A stretch of DNA of 64,000 nucleotides from Ancylobacter rudongensis (GCF_900100155.1 NZ_FMTP01000002.1:372001-436000); one strand, 5' to 3'. Shown: positions 27,078 through 36,829, numbered from the stretch's first letter. Program-made: numbers and translations. Notes: a model not told the origin generated them from the letters alone.

Positions 27078-27721
27078 CGATTTGCCTCGACAAAGGCCGC
27101 GACCCGCGCCCGGTTCAGCGCGAACCATTGCAGTGCGATCAGCACGAATCCATTGGCGAAGGACGTGGGAAACGGCGCCGTAAGGCCCGCCAGAGCCTCA
27201 TCGACGGGAACGAAAAACGGCCGCGTCAGCTCAGTCTCGCCCGGCTCGCCGGCCACATCAGGCACGTCAGTGGAATCGATCAGGCCGAGATAGACCGTGG
27301 CATGTTCATCGGTCACGCCCGGCGTCGGCAGGAAGCGGGCGATCGGCAGCAGGGCGCGCGGCGCCACGCCGATCTCCTCAACGCATTCGCGGCGGGCCGC
27401 GGTCTCAACGTCTTCGCCCGGATCGACAATGCCGGCCGCGATCTCGACCAATTCGCCCTCGCCGGTGGCAAGCTGCGCGCCAAGCCGGAACTGGCGGATA
27501 AAGACGAAGCATGACGCCAACGGATCATAGGCCAGCACGCCGACCACCGAGCCGACCCGCAATATGTCGCGCTGCTGGCGCAGCCGTGCCCCTCCGGCAC
27601 CCTCAAATGTCGCGATGAAGCGGTGATAGGGCCGGAAGCCCGTGGCGACCTCCTCGGGCCCGGTGAGATCGAGGTCGATGGAGCGATCAACGAGCCTGCC
27701 CGTCTTGGCCGGCCCGCTCAT
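27074..27721 (-). CDS. NUDIX hydrolase (ADP-ribose/nucleoside-diphosphate-sugar type)
   Basis: A 215-residue NUDIX protein. The NUDIX box spans residues 97-119 (GIVDPGEDVETAARRECVEE and IG), with the metal-binding REcxEE core intact. The N-terminal strand-rich segment and FLPTPGVTDEHATVYLG match ADP-ribose or GDP-mannose pyrophosphatases (NudK/NudF-like). Its ATG overlaps the stop of the dual ABC ATPase gene by 4 bases, so it is the last gene of the Yej-type transporter operon. Its 3' end overlaps the NlpC gene end by 4 bases on the opposite strand. Confidence 0.93.
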   Translation of the reverse strand: MSGPAKTGRLVDRSIDLDLTGPEEVATGFRPYHRFIATFEGAGGARLRQQRDILRVGSVVGVLAYDPLASCFVFIRQFRLGAQLATGEGELVEIAAGIVDPGEDVETAARRECVEEIGVAPRALLPIARFLPTPGVTDEHATVYLGLIDSTDVPDVAGEPGETELTRPFFVPVDEALAGLTAPFPTSFANGFVLIALQWFALNRARVAAFVEANR

Positions 27722-29355
27722 GAAGCGTCCACCGCTGTCTCCATGTCGAAGGCGGCCGCGAACAGCGCCCTTGTATAGGCGGTCTTCGGCTGGGCGAAGA
27801 GATCGGCGGCCGGTCCCTCCTCCACCACAACCCCGCCCTTCATCACCATCACCCGCGAGGCCAGGGCCGCGACGACGCGCAGATCATGGCTGATGAACAA
27901 GTACGTCAGGCCGCGCTTCTGCTGCAGATCGCGCAGCAGGTCGACGATCTGAGCCTGAACGATCATGTCGAGGGCACTGGTCGGTTCGTCCAGCACGACG
28001 AAGGACGGCTCAAGCACGATGGCGCGGGCGATCGCGACACGCTGGCGCTGACCGCCGGAGAACTCGTGAGGATAGCGGTGCCGGGCCTCGGGATCGAGCC
28101 CGACATCGATAAGCGCCGCGACAACGCGGGCATCGCGCTCCTCGGCACTCAGCTTGGGCTGATGGACGCGCAGCCCCTCCCCGATGATGTCCGTGACCGA
28201 CATGCGCGGGCTGAGCGAGCCGAACGGGTCCTGGAACACCACCTGCATCGCCCGGCGCCGCGAACGCATCTGCTTGAAGCCGAGCGTATCGATGGGATCG
28301 CCCATGAACACGATCGGCCCTTGACTGGAGATGAGCCGCAGCAAAGCGAGGCCGAGCGTCGTCTTGCCCGAGCCGCTCTCCCCCACCACACCCAGCGTCT
28401 CGCCGCGCCGGATCTCGACCGAGATGCCGTCCACCGCCTTGATGTGGCCGACGGTGCGGCGCATCACCCCGGCCTTGATCGGGAACCAGACCTTGAGGCC
28501 GGTGGTCTCCAGGACCACGGGGGCTTCCGGGTGAGGCGAGGCCGGATTTCCTCGCGGCTGGGCGGCGATCAGCGCCTGCGTGTAGAGATGCCGGGGATGG
28601 GCGAAAAGCTCCGCCACCGGCCCTTCCTCGACGATCTTGCCATGGTTCATCACGCAGACCCGGTCGGCGATCTTGCGCACGATGCCGAGGTCATGGGTGA
28701 TGAACAGCATCGCCATGCCGAGGCGACGCTGGAGATCCTTCAGCAGGGCGAGGATCTGCGCCTGCACCGTGACGTCGAGCGCCGTCGTCGGTTCGTCGGC
28801 GATCAGCAATTGCGGCTCATTGGCGAGCGCCATGGCGATCATCACTCGCTGGCGCTGGCCGCCGGAAAGCTGGTGCGGGTAGGAACCGAGCCGCGTCTCC
28901 GGCTCGGGAATGCCAACCTCGGTGAGAAGTTCGATAACCCGCTTCCGCGCCGCCGGCCCGCGCATGCCGCGATGCAGGAACAGGATCTCGGCGATCTGCT
29001 GCTCGACCGTGTGCAGCGGATTGAGCGAGCTCATCGGCTCCTGGAACACCATGGTGATGTCGTTGCCACGCACCCGGCGAATGTCGCCCTCCGCCATGGC
29101 GAGCAGGTCCTCGCCCTGAAACAGCACCTGGCCCGAGGGATGGCTGGCGGCGGGATATTGCAGCAGCTTGAGGATGGAGAGCGCCGTGACCGACTTGCCG
29201 GAGCCGCTCTCGCCGACCAGCGCAACCGTCTCGCCGCGGTTGACGTCGAAGGACACGCGGTCGACGGCAAGCGTGGAGCGTGCCCCCTGCGCGAAGGCGA
29301 CGGAAAGATCGCGAATGGAAAGGAGGGGGGCGTCTTTCAACGGCGTTTCGCTCAC
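27718..29355 (-). CDS. yejF: Peptide ABC transporter dual ATP-binding protein, YejF-like
   Basis: A 545-residue protein with two complete ABC domains. The first Walker A GESGSGKS is at residues 48-55, with signature LSGGQRQRV and Walker B LLIADEPT; the second has GESGSGKT near 330, FSGGQRQRV and FVVLDEPT. The fused arrangement is typical of YejF, which powers import of oligopeptides. The start is GTG 29355, overlapping the permease stop by 4 bases. Confidence 0.95.
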   Translation of the reverse strand: MSETPLKDAPLLSIRDLSVAFAQGARSTLAVDRVSFDVNRGETVALVGESGSGKSVTALSILKLLQYPAASHPSGQVLFQGEDLLAMAEGDIRRVRGNDITMVFQEPMSSLNPLHTVEQQIAEILFLHRGMRGPAARKRVIELLTEVGIPEPETRLGSYPHQLSGGQRQRVMIAMALANEPQLLIADEPTTALDVTVQAQILALLKDLQRRLGMAMLFITHDLGIVRKIADRVCVMNHGKIVEEGPVAELFAHPRHLYTQALIAAQPRGNPASPHPEAPVVLETTGLKVWFPIKAGVMRRTVGHIKAVDGISVEIRRGETLGVVGESGSGKTTLGLALLRLISSQGPIVFMGDPIDTLGFKQMRSRRRAMQVVFQDPFGSLSPRMSVTDIIGEGLRVHQPKLSAEERDARVVAALIDVGLDPEARHRYPHEFSGGQRQRVAIARAIVLEPSFVVLDEPTSALDMIVQAQIVDLLRDLQQKRGLTYLFISHDLRVVAALASRVMVMKGGVVVEEGPAADLFAQPKTAYTRALFAAAFDMETAVDAS

Positions 29356-30518
29356 TGGAAGGTCTTCCGGGGATCAAAGGCGTCGCGCACCGCTTCGCCG
29401 ATGAAGATGAGCAGGCTCAGCATGATGGCGACGGTGAAGAAGCCCGTGAGGCCGAGCCAGGGCGCCTGGACGTTCGACTTGCCCTGAGCCAGCAATTCAC
29501 CCAGCGAGGGCGAGCCGGGCGGCAGGCCGAAGCCGAGAAAGTCGAGCGCAGTCAGCGTCATCACTGAGGAGGAGACGATAAAGGGCAGCATGGTCAGCGT
29601 CGCCACCATCGCGTTGGGCAGCATGTGCCGCCACATGATGACGCCATTCGACACCCCGAGCGCCCGCGCGGCCTGGACATATTCAAAGTTGCGGGCGCGC
29701 AGGAATTCCGCTCGCACCAGCCCCACCAGCGATACCCAGGAGAACAGCAGCAGGATGCCGAGCAGCACCCAGAAGCCGGGGGCGAGGATGGAGGAGATGA
29801 TGAGGAGGAGATAGAGCGCGGGGATCGAGGTCCAAATCTCGATGAAGCGCTGGAAGATCAGGTCGGTCCAGCCACCGAAATAGCCCTGCACCGCGCCGGC
29901 GGCGACGCCGATGACGGAGGAGATGATGGTGAGCACGAGGCCGAACACGACCGAGAGGCGGAAGCCGTAGATCAGACGGGCCAACACGTCGCGTCCCTGG
30001 TCATCGGTACCCAGCCAGTTCCACTCCAGCGCGTCGCAGCCGCCACTGCGCCCGAGCCTTTCCACCACCGGAGCGCATTGCGCGTCGGTCAGCATCCAGG
30101 TCGGCGGCGACGGGGCGGGGGTCGGGAGATTGAGATTGTGCGTGGAATAGGAATAGCGGATCGGCGGCCACACCATCCAGCCGCCCTTCTCATGAATGAG
30201 GTTCTGCAGATAGGGGTCGCGGTAGTCCGCCTCGGTTTCGAAATCGCCACCGAAAGTGGTCTCGGGGTAGGCGATCAGGCCGGGGAAATAATAGCCGCCG
30301 TCATATTCGATCAGGAATGGCTTGTCGTTGGCGATGAATTCCGCCCCAAGGCTGAGGATGAACAGCACGGAGAAGAGCCAGAAGCTCCACCAGCCGCGGC
30401 GGTTGCGCTTGAAATTGGCCCAGCGGCGCTGGTTGAGCGGCGACAGAAAGGGGCGGCGCGGTCGGTCGGACGCGGTATCCACCGGGGTGGGCGTCAGGGC
30501 GGTGTTGGCGGCGTCCAT
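29352..30518 (-). CDS. yejE: Peptide ABC transporter permease, YejE-like
   Basis: A 388-residue inner-membrane permease. A basic N-terminus (LSPLNQRRWANFKRNRRG) precedes the first helix, then comes a large periplasmic loop containing IRYSYSTHNLN and the GTDDQGRDVLARLIYGFR motif that starts the core domain. The binding-protein-dependent transport loop EYVQAARALGVSNGVIMWRHMLPN (coupling helix) is near residue 280-300. ATG 30518 begins MDAANTALTP; an in-frame extension up to 31301 only overlaps the upstream permease gene. The start lies 2 bases after the YejB stop. Confidence 0.95.
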   Translation of the reverse strand: MDAANTALTPTPVDTASDRPRRPFLSPLNQRRWANFKRNRRGWWSFWLFSVLFILSLGAEFIANDKPFLIEYDGGYYFPGLIAYPETTFGGDFETEADYRDPYLQNLIHEKGGWMVWPPIRYSYSTHNLNLPTPAPSPPTWMLTDAQCAPVVERLGRSGGCDALEWNWLGTDDQGRDVLARLIYGFRLSVVFGLVLTIISSVIGVAAGAVQGYFGGWTDLIFQRFIEIWTSIPALYLLLIISSILAPGFWVLLGILLLFSWVSLVGLVRAEFLRARNFEYVQAARALGVSNGVIMWRHMLPNAMVATLTMLPFIVSSSVMTLTALDFLGFGLPPGSPSLGELLAQGKSNVQAPWLGLTGFFTVAIMLSLLIFIGEAVRDAFDPRKTFQ

Positions 30519-30520
30519 GC

Positions 30521-31627
30521 TCAGACGTCCCGCGTGTCGAAGTCGATGCGCGGATCGACCCAGGTGTAGGTGAGGTCGGAAATCAGGTTCACCACCAGCC
30601 CGACCAGCGAGAAGATGAAGAGATTGGCGAACACGACCGGGTAGTCGCGGTTGAGCACGCTCTCGAAGCCGAGCAGACCCAGCCCGTCGAGCGAGAAGAT
30701 GGTTTCGATCAGCAAGGAGCCGGAGAAGAAGGCCGCGACGAACGCGCTGGGAAAGCCGGCGATGATGATGAGCATGGCGTTGCGAAACACATGCCGGTAA
30801 AGAACCGCCCGCTCCGACAGCCCCTTCATGCGCGCAGTGACGACATATTGCTTGCGGATCTCGTCGAGGAACGAGTTCTTGGTCAGCAGCGCCATGGTGG
30901 CAAAGGCGCCGAGCACCATGGAGGTGATTGGCAGCGCCAGATGCCAGAAATAGTCGAGGATCTTCCCTCCCAGCGAAAGCTCGTCCCAATTCTCCGAGGT
31001 CAGCCCGCGCAAGGGGAACCAGGAGAAGAACGAGCCGCCAGCAAACACGATGATGAGCAGGATGGCGAAGAGAAAGCTCGGAATAGCATAGCCGACAATG
31101 ATGACCGCCGAGGTCCACACATCGAAGCGCGAGCCGTCCCGCACCGCCTTGGCAATGCCGAGCGGGATGGAGATGGCGTAGGTGATGAGCGTCATCCAGA
31201 GGCCGAGCGAGATCGACACCGGCATCTTCTCGGCGATCAGGTCGATCACCGACACGTCGCGGAAATAGGAGCGGCCGAAATCGAAGCGGACATAGTCCCA
31301 CATCATTTTCAGGAAGCGCTCATGCGCCGGCCGGTCGAAGCCGAATTGCTTCTCCAGATCCTTGATGAAAGCCGGGTCCAACCCCTGCGCGCCGCGATAT
31401 TTCGAGGAGACCGGGTCGCCGCCCGGCGCGCTCTGCTGCATGCCGCCGAAATCACCGCCGCCGCCGGAGATGCGGGCGGTGGCGGAGCTACCTTGCCCGG
31501 TCAGTTCGGCGATGACCCGCTCGACCGGCCCGCCCGGCGCGAACTGCACGACGGCGAAGGAAACCAGCATGATGCCGATGACAGTGGGCACCATCAGGGC
31601 GATGCGTCGGACGATATAGGCCAGCAT
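30521..31627 (-). CDS. yejB: Peptide ABC transporter permease, YejB-like
   Basis: A 368-residue permease with the standard N-terminal MLAYIVRRIALMVPTVIG helix and a long insert (residues 45-90, Gly-rich) typical of YejB. The coupling motif appears as RKQYVVTARMKGLSERAVLYRHVFRNA. The start at 31627 begins directly at the first helix, so an upstream start at 31657 is rejected. A repeat element separates it from the upstream binding-protein gene. Confidence 0.95.
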   Translation of the reverse strand: MLAYIVRRIALMVPTVIGIMLVSFAVVQFAPGGPVERVIAELTGQGSSATARISGGGGDFGGMQQSAPGGDPVSSKYRGAQGLDPAFIKDLEKQFGFDRPAHERFLKMMWDYVRFDFGRSYFRDVSVIDLIAEKMPVSISLGLWMTLITYAISIPLGIAKAVRDGSRFDVWTSAVIIVGYAIPSFLFAILLIIVFAGGSFFSWFPLRGLTSENWDELSLGGKILDYFWHLALPITSMVLGAFATMALLTKNSFLDEIRKQYVVTARMKGLSERAVLYRHVFRNAMLIIIAGFPSAFVAAFFSGSLLIETIFSLDGLGLLGFESVLNRDYPVVFANLFIFSLVGLVVNLISDLTYTWVDPRIDFDTRDV

Positions 31628-31755
31628 ACGATCAGGTTTCCTCCGCGAGGCGGGCACAAGGTGGAGGGCGGGCGCACCCGCGTCAACTTAACGTCCGTTC
31701 ATGCGGCGGCTCGAGCGATTACAGGCGTTACGAAATGTCTGCCGCATGGATCGCC

Positions 31756-31860
31756 GTCATCCTGAGGTGCCGGCCGCAGGCCGGCCTCGAAGGATGGGGA
31801 CCACCGGCACGCCGAGGCCGGCATCCTTCGCGGCTCGCTTCGCTCGCACCTCAGGATGAC
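31756..31860. repeat. 105-base palindromic intergenic repeat
   Basis: Begins GTCATCCTGAGGTGCCGGC and ends GCACCTCAGGATGAC, forming long imperfect inverted arms. A related single arm occurs at 48379-48421. It lies between the second binding-protein gene and yejB inside the presumed operon, where it could fold in the mRNA and reduce or stabilise downstream expression. This kind of repeat is common between genes in Hyphomicrobiales. Confidence 0.8.
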
Positions 31861-31879
31861 GTTGCGCACGCATGGCCCA

Positions 31880-33808
31880 TCACCTCGCCGACCTCGTGCG
31901 TGCCGACCAGAGTTCCGGAATGGCACGGGCATAGGTGGGGCGCGGCGCGGCGGGCCAGCCGAACTCGTCCCAGAAAGCGATGCGGAATTCGGCCGAATAC
32001 CATTGCGGCACCCAGTAGCGCCCCGCGCGCAGCCGGCGGTCGAGCACACGGCAGGCGGTGCGCAGCTGATCGCGCGTCGGCGCCGCGATCACCTCCTCGA
32101 TCAACAGGTCAACGATCGGATCGGCGATGCCGGACAGATTGTTGGAACCGGGCGTGTTTGCCGCCGACGAGCCGAAATAGTTGCGCAGCGATTCACCCGG
32201 GACGGTGGAGAGCGAGAAGCGGCGCACCGTGGTGTCGAAGTCGAAGTCGTTGAGGCGGCGCTGGTATTGCGGGGAATCGACCAGGCGGAAATGCGCCTGG
32301 ATGCCGAGCAGTTCGAGGTTCTTGATGAAGGGGGCCGTGTGGCGCTCCAGCCCGTTCTCGTCATCGAGGAATTCGATGGTGAGACCCTCGCCCTGCGGGT
32401 CGACGAGGCGGCCATTCTTGACCGTCCAGCCCGCCTCGCGCAGTAGCTGCGTACCCCGGCGCCGGAGCGCCCGGTCCTGGCCCGACCCGTCGGAAACCGG
32501 CGGCGACCAGGGCGGGGCCTTGAGCACCGCCACGTCCTCAGCGCTCAGCCGGTCGCCCAGGCGTGCGATCAGCGCCACCTCATCCGGGCCGGCCGGGCCT
32601 TCCGCCTTCAGGTCAGAATTCTCGAAGAAGGATGTCGTGCGCTTGTAGGCGTCGTACATCAGGTTCTTGTTGGTCCACTCGAAATCGAAGGCGTAGGACA
32701 GCGCCTCGCGCACGCGCGGATCGGCGAATTTCGACCGCCGCAGATTGAGGAACCAGCCCTGCGCACCCGATGGCGTGCGATCGGGCAGGATCTCGCGCTT
32801 CACCCTTCCCTCGTTCAGCGCCGGGAAATCGTAGCCAGTGGCCCAGGTGCGGGCGGTGAACTCCTGCCGGAACAGATAGGCCCGCGCCTTGAACGCCTCG
32901 AAGCCGACCTCGCGGTCGCGAAAATACTCGTAGCGCAGCACGTCGAAATTGTTGACGCCGACATTCACCGGCAGGTCGTTGCCCCAATAATCGGGATCGC
33001 GACGATACTCGATGAAACGCCCGACCTCGAACCGCCCGACCTTGTAGGCACCCGAGCCGAGGGGCGGCTCCAGCGAACTCGCGTCGAAGGGGGTGGCGCT
33101 GTAGTAGGCCTTGGAGAAGATCGGCAGCGAGGCGGCGAACAGCGGCACGTCGCGTGCACGCCGGGGCGCGAAACGCAGCACGACCGTCTCGGTGCCATCG
33201 GCCTCGGCGCTCTCCAAATCGCGCAGGTTCTGGGCGATGATGGGATGGCCCTTGCTCTTCAAAAGAGTGAGCGAGAAGGCGACATCCTCGGCGGTCAGCC
33301 TTGAGCCGTCATGGAAGCGCGCCTGCGGCCGCAGGCGGAAGCGGTAGACCGTCCCGTCTTCCGAAATTGCGACACTCTGCGCCACCAGACCGTAAATGGC
33401 GTCCGGCTCGTCGAAAGCCCGCGCCATCAGCGTGTCGAAGATGAGATCGAGCCCCTGCGCGCCATCGCCCTTCAAGATGTAGCCGTTCAATGAATTGAAG
33501 GTCTGGAACGACTGATTGAACGCTGCGGTAGGGCCAATCTGCGAGAAGGTGCCGCCCCTGGGTGAGGCGGGGTCGACATAGTCGAAATGGACGAAATCGG
33601 CGGGATATTTCAGGTCGCCGAACACCGACAGGCCGTGACGCTCCGGACCGTAGCCGGGAGCGCCGGTCGCCTGAGGAGCGGCGGAAGGGGGCGCGGCCTC
33701 CTGAGCAAAGGTCTGCCGGCCGAGCCAGGGCACGAGCGAGGCGCCGGCGGCGAAAGCGAGCAGGGCGCGGCGGGAGACCCCAAAGCCGTCATCCCGGACG
33801 GCCGCCAC
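31880..33808 (-). CDS. Peptide ABC transporter substrate-binding protein, YejA-like (second copy)
   Basis: About 640 residues, family 5 extracellular solute-binding protein. A likely export signal with twin Arg (SRRALLAFAAGASLVPWLG) lies just after the start. The mature domain opens RHGLSVFGDLKYPADFVHFDYV, very similar in layout to its neighbour's RHGLSLMGEPKYPAGFKHFAYV, and contains RLRPQARFHDGSRLTAEDVAFS. GTG 33808 is a best guess: the DNA upstream of the signal is an intergenic palindrome (33786-33900), so no convincing ribosome binding site is seen. The gene is a diverged tandem duplicate of the upstream binding-protein gene. Confidence 0.88.
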   Translation of the reverse strand: MAAVRDDGFGVSRRALLAFAAGASLVPWLGRQTFAQEAAPPSAAPQATGAPGYGPERHGLSVFGDLKYPADFVHFDYVDPASPRGGTFSQIGPTAAFNQSFQTFNSLNGYILKGDGAQGLDLIFDTLMARAFDEPDAIYGLVAQSVAISEDGTVYRFRLRPQARFHDGSRLTAEDVAFSLTLLKSKGHPIIAQNLRDLESAEADGTETVVLRFAPRRARDVPLFAASLPIFSKAYYSATPFDASSLEPPLGSGAYKVGRFEVGRFIEYRRDPDYWGNDLPVNVGVNNFDVLRYEYFRDREVGFEAFKARAYLFRQEFTARTWATGYDFPALNEGRVKREILPDRTPSGAQGWFLNLRRSKFADPRVREALSYAFDFEWTNKNLMYDAYKRTTSFFENSDLKAEGPAGPDEVALIARLGDRLSAEDVAVLKAPPWSPPVSDGSGQDRALRRRGTQLLREAGWTVKNGRLVDPQGEGLTIEFLDDENGLERHTAPFIKNLELLGIQAHFRLVDSPQYQRRLNDFDFDTTVRRFSLSTVPGESLRNYFGSSAANTPGSNNLSGIADPIVDLLIEEVIAAPTRDQLRTACRVLDRRLRAGRYWVPQWYSAEFRIAFWDEFGWPAAPRPTYARAIPELWSARTRSAR

Positions 33809-33900
33809 GGCCGATCCGGGACCGCGCTCCGTCGACGGCCAATGAGGATGACGATCCCGGCTCTCCGGCGCCGCCTCCGGCCGGGATGACGGCAAACGGC
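33786..33900. repeat. Tandem intergenic palindromes overlapping a gene start
   Basis: Two units: one from GTCATCCCGGACGG to GATCCGGGAC, the other from GATCCCGGCTCTCC to GGCCGGGATGAC. They belong to the same repeat family as 19127-19160 and 38697-38783. The first unit reaches into the predicted 5' end of the second YejA-like gene, making its true start uncertain. Confidence 0.75.
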
Positions 33901-33915
33901 GCGTCCCGCCGCCGC

Positions 33916-35859
33916 TCACCGTGCCGCTCCGGTCTTGGCCGCCTTCTCCGCGTCCCACCACCAGATGGTGGGGAAAGAGTCCCCACCATATTCAGGCATC
34001 TGGTCGGGGTGGCTGAAACGGTTCCAGCGCGCCGTGCGGGTGTTTGGGTAGTTCCAGCTTGGAACCACATAGTCATGCGCCAGCAGCACGCGGTCGAGCG
34101 CGCGGGTCGCGGCGACCAGTTCCTCGCGGCTGGTGGCGTAGATGACCTTTTCGATCAGGGCGTCGACGCCGGGATCCTTGATGCCGGCATAATTGCCCGA
34201 GCCCTCGCGATCAGCGGCGCTGGAACCCCAGAAATCGCGCTGCTCATTGCCCGGCGAGAGCGACTGGCCCCAACCCGTGATGATCATGTCGTAGTCGCGG
34301 GCGCGCAGGCGGTTGATGTACTGGGACGTATCGACCTGACGAACAGTAACGGTGATGCCAAGTCGTTCCAGCGAGGGCTTGTAGAACAGAGCGACACGCT
34401 CGAAAGCGGGATTGGAGATCAGAATCTCCATGGTGAAGGGCTCGCCCTTCGCATTCACCAGCTTGCCACCCTTCACCTCATAGCCGGCTTCCTTGAGCAG
34501 GTTCGCCGCCTCGCGCAGATTCTTGCGTCGCAGCCCTTCGCTCCAGCCCTCGGGGTTGGTGTAGGGTGCGGTGAAGACGCTGGCGGGGATCTTGTCCTTC
34601 ACGCTTTCCAGAATATCCAGCTCCAGCCCCTGCGGCAGGCCGGAAGAGGCCAGCTCGGTGTTCTGGAAATAGCTCGACGTCCGCTTGTACTGGCCGAAGA
34701 ACAGGGTTCGGTTCATGCCGTCGAAGTCGAGCGCGAGATTGAGAGCGCGCCGCACCCGCTGGTCCTGGAATTTCTCGCGGCGCAGATTGGGAATGAACGC
34801 CTGCATCGATCCTGAAGACCTGTTGGGAAATTCTTCAAGGATGACCTTGCCTTCTTTCACAGCCGGAAAATTATAGGCTGTGGCCCAGTCCTTGGCCGAC
34901 GATTCGATGCGGAAATCATACTGGTCGCCCTTGAAAGCTTCCAGCTCAACCGTCGAGTCGCGGAAATACTCGTAGCGCTGCTCGGCGAAATTGTCGGTGC
35001 CGATGTTCACCGGCAGGTCCTTGCCCCAGTAGTCCGGCACGCGCTCGAAGGAGATCGAGCGGCCGGGCTGCACCTCTTTGACCCTGTAGGGACCGGAGCC
35101 GAGCGGCACCTCCAGCGTACCCTGGCTGATGTCGCGCGGCTTGCCGTCCGGCCCGTTCGCCGTCCACCAGTGCTTGGGCATGACGCGCAACTGGCCGACG
35201 ATCTGCGGCAGTTCGCGGTTGCCGGCCTGGTCGAAGGTGAACGTCACCTCGCGCTCGCCAGTGACGGCTGCGCCCTTCACATGGCTGTAGTAGTAAGCCT
35301 GCCGGGGATTGTTCTTGGTCAACTGCTCGAACGACCACACCACGTCGTCCGCCGTGATCGGCTGACCATCATGCCATTTCGCCTCCGGCCGCAGGCGGTA
35401 GGTCACGGAAGAGAAATCGGCGGGATAGCGCACGCTTTCTGCGATCAGGCCATACTCGGTCGCCACCTCGTCATAGGCCGACGTCATCAGCGTATCGTAG
35501 ATCAGGTGAAGCCCGGCGGCCGGCGTCCCGCGCGGAATGATGTCATTCAGCGAATCGAACGTGCCGTCGACCGACTGCCGCACGAGGCCGACCTTCGGCG
35601 CATCCGGATTCACATAAGCAAAATGCTTGAAGCCGGCCGGGTATTTCGGCTCGCCCATCAGCGAGAGACCATGCCGCCATTCACCCGCCCCCGACGGCGC
35701 TGCGGCGGCCGGGGCGGGCGCGGTCTCCTGAGCCATGGCCGGGCCGAGCAGTCCGACGCCGAGGGCGACGACCGCCAGGGACCGGGTCATCGCGCCGCTC
35801 CATGCTGGCGGGCGCCGGCCATAAGCGGCGGGTCGGTCGGAGCGGCGGAACGGGGTCAT
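33916..35859 (-). CDS. yejA: Peptide ABC transporter substrate-binding protein, YejA-like (first copy)
   Basis: A 647-residue family 5 solute-binding protein. The signal peptide is best seen from an internal ATG at 35793 (MTRSLAVVALGVGLLGPAMAQ), which also has GGAG 7 bases upstream; ATG 35859 has a GAGGG 9-10 bases upstream and would add 22 basic residues. Family segments include RLRPEAKWHDGQPITADDVVWS, VPLGSGPYRVKEV and RYEYFRD. It captures oligopeptides in the periplasm for the YejB-YejE-YejF importer encoded downstream and is the first gene of that cluster. Confidence 0.92.
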   Translation of the reverse strand: MTPFRRSDRPAAYGRRPPAWSGAMTRSLAVVALGVGLLGPAMAQETAPAPAAAAPSGAGEWRHGLSLMGEPKYPAGFKHFAYVNPDAPKVGLVRQSVDGTFDSLNDIIPRGTPAAGLHLIYDTLMTSAYDEVATEYGLIAESVRYPADFSSVTYRLRPEAKWHDGQPITADDVVWSFEQLTKNNPRQAYYYSHVKGAAVTGEREVTFTFDQAGNRELPQIVGQLRVMPKHWWTANGPDGKPRDISQGTLEVPLGSGPYRVKEVQPGRSISFERVPDYWGKDLPVNIGTDNFAEQRYEYFRDSTVELEAFKGDQYDFRIESSAKDWATAYNFPAVKEGKVILEEFPNRSSGSMQAFIPNLRREKFQDQRVRRALNLALDFDGMNRTLFFGQYKRTSSYFQNTELASSGLPQGLELDILESVKDKIPASVFTAPYTNPEGWSEGLRRKNLREAANLLKEAGYEVKGGKLVNAKGEPFTMEILISNPAFERVALFYKPSLERLGITVTVRQVDTSQYINRLRARDYDMIITGWGQSLSPGNEQRDFWGSSAADREGSGNYAGIKDPGVDALIEKVIYATSREELVAATRALDRVLLAHDYVVPSWNYPNTRTARWNRFSHPDQMPEYGGDSFPTIWWWDAEKAAKTGAAR

Positions 35860-35965
35860 GCGCGTCTTCCCTCTGGCACGTCGTCTGGCGGAGCGGCCGC
35901 GCGGCCGCTCATGACGATTATGAACATTGGTGGCGATTATGAAGGGGGCAGTCCGGAAAAGAATA

Positions 35966-35994
35966 AGGCCGGCGACGCATTGCGCCGCCGGCCT
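35966..35994 (-). terminator. Rho-independent terminator of the cytochrome c gene
   Basis: Arms AGGCCGGCG (35966-35974) and CGCCGGCCT (35986-35994) pair perfectly. On the minus strand the hairpin is followed by TTATTCTTTTCC, a T-rich tract. It lies about 40 bases after the cytochrome c stop and before the yejA promoter region. Confidence 0.8.
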
Positions 35995-36034
35995 GACGTG
36001 ATCGTGAAAGAATGTGCCCTGTCGGGCGGTCGCC

Positions 36035-36829
36035 TCAAGGCGTGGCGGGCGCCGCCGGAGCAGGCTCGGCCGGAGCCGGTTCCGCTGGCGCGGGAGCGGC
36101 AGGTGCTTCGGAAGCCGGGGCCTCGGGAGCGGGAGCCACAGGCGCCTCGGACGCGGGGGCCTCCGGCGCAGCCGGCGCGGGTGCCGGCACGGTGGTGGCG
36201 GGCGCGGCGGAGCCGGCCGGCGGCGGCACATTGCCGCCCGTCTCGCCAGAAGCCGGCTGTGTGGCCGCAGGCTCGGCGGCGGCGGGCGTCGCTTCCGGCG
36301 AGGGCAACGGCAAAGGGTTGTGCGACAGAGTGTTGAGGTAGGCGATCAGATCGGCGCGGTCGGTGTCCTTGGCGATGCCGGCGAAGCCCATCGAAGTACC
36401 GGGAATATGCGTCTTCGGGCTCTTGATGAAGCCATTCAGCTCCTCGAAGGTCCAGTCGCCGCCATGCGCCTTCATAGCGGCGGAATAGGCGAAGCCTTCT
36501 GCACTCGCTACCGGACGGCCGACAACGCCGTAGAGGTCCGGACCAACCTTGGCGCCGGCGCCTTCCACGAAATTGTGGCAGGCCGCGCACTTCTTCGACT
36601 GGGCCTCGCCCTTCTCAGGACTGGCGGCGGCGAGCAGCTGGGCCAGAGGAACCGCGGCCGGCTCGGCCTGTGCCTCGCCCGTCAGTTCCTCCTGCACGGC
36701 GATCTCGTAGCCGGCCTTCTCCGGCCCATGGCTGGAGAACAGGATGTCGGCGAACACGTTCAGACCGAGCGTCAACGTCAGCACGCCCAGGACCGCACCA
36801 GCAACCTTGTTCAGCTCGAAGCTGTCCAT
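36035..36829 (-). CDS. Membrane-anchored class I cytochrome c (CycM-like) with Pro/Ala tail
   Basis: A 264-residue protein. Residues 6-28 form an uncleaved N-terminal anchor (VAGAVLGVLTLTLGLNVFADI). The heme motif CAACH lies near residue 80 and the distal Met ligand in PGTSMGFAGI, within a single cytochrome c domain (70-172). This matches the membrane-bound c552/CycM electron carriers that serve terminal oxidases. The last 90 residues are an unusual low-complexity tail, with repeats such as APASEAPVAPAPE. ATG 36829 (MDSFELNKV) is the canonical CycM start. Confidence 0.9.
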   Translation of the reverse strand: MDSFELNKVAGAVLGVLTLTLGLNVFADILFSSHGPEKAGYEIAVQEELTGEAQAEPAAVPLAQLLAAASPEKGEAQSKKCAACHNFVEGAGAKVGPDLYGVVGRPVASAEGFAYSAAMKAHGGDWTFEELNGFIKSPKTHIPGTSMGFAGIAKDTDRADLIAYLNTLSHNPLPLPSPEATPAAAEPAATQPASGETGGNVPPPAGSAAPATTVPAPAPAAPEAPASEAPVAPAPEAPASEAPAAPAPAEPAPAEPAPAAPATP

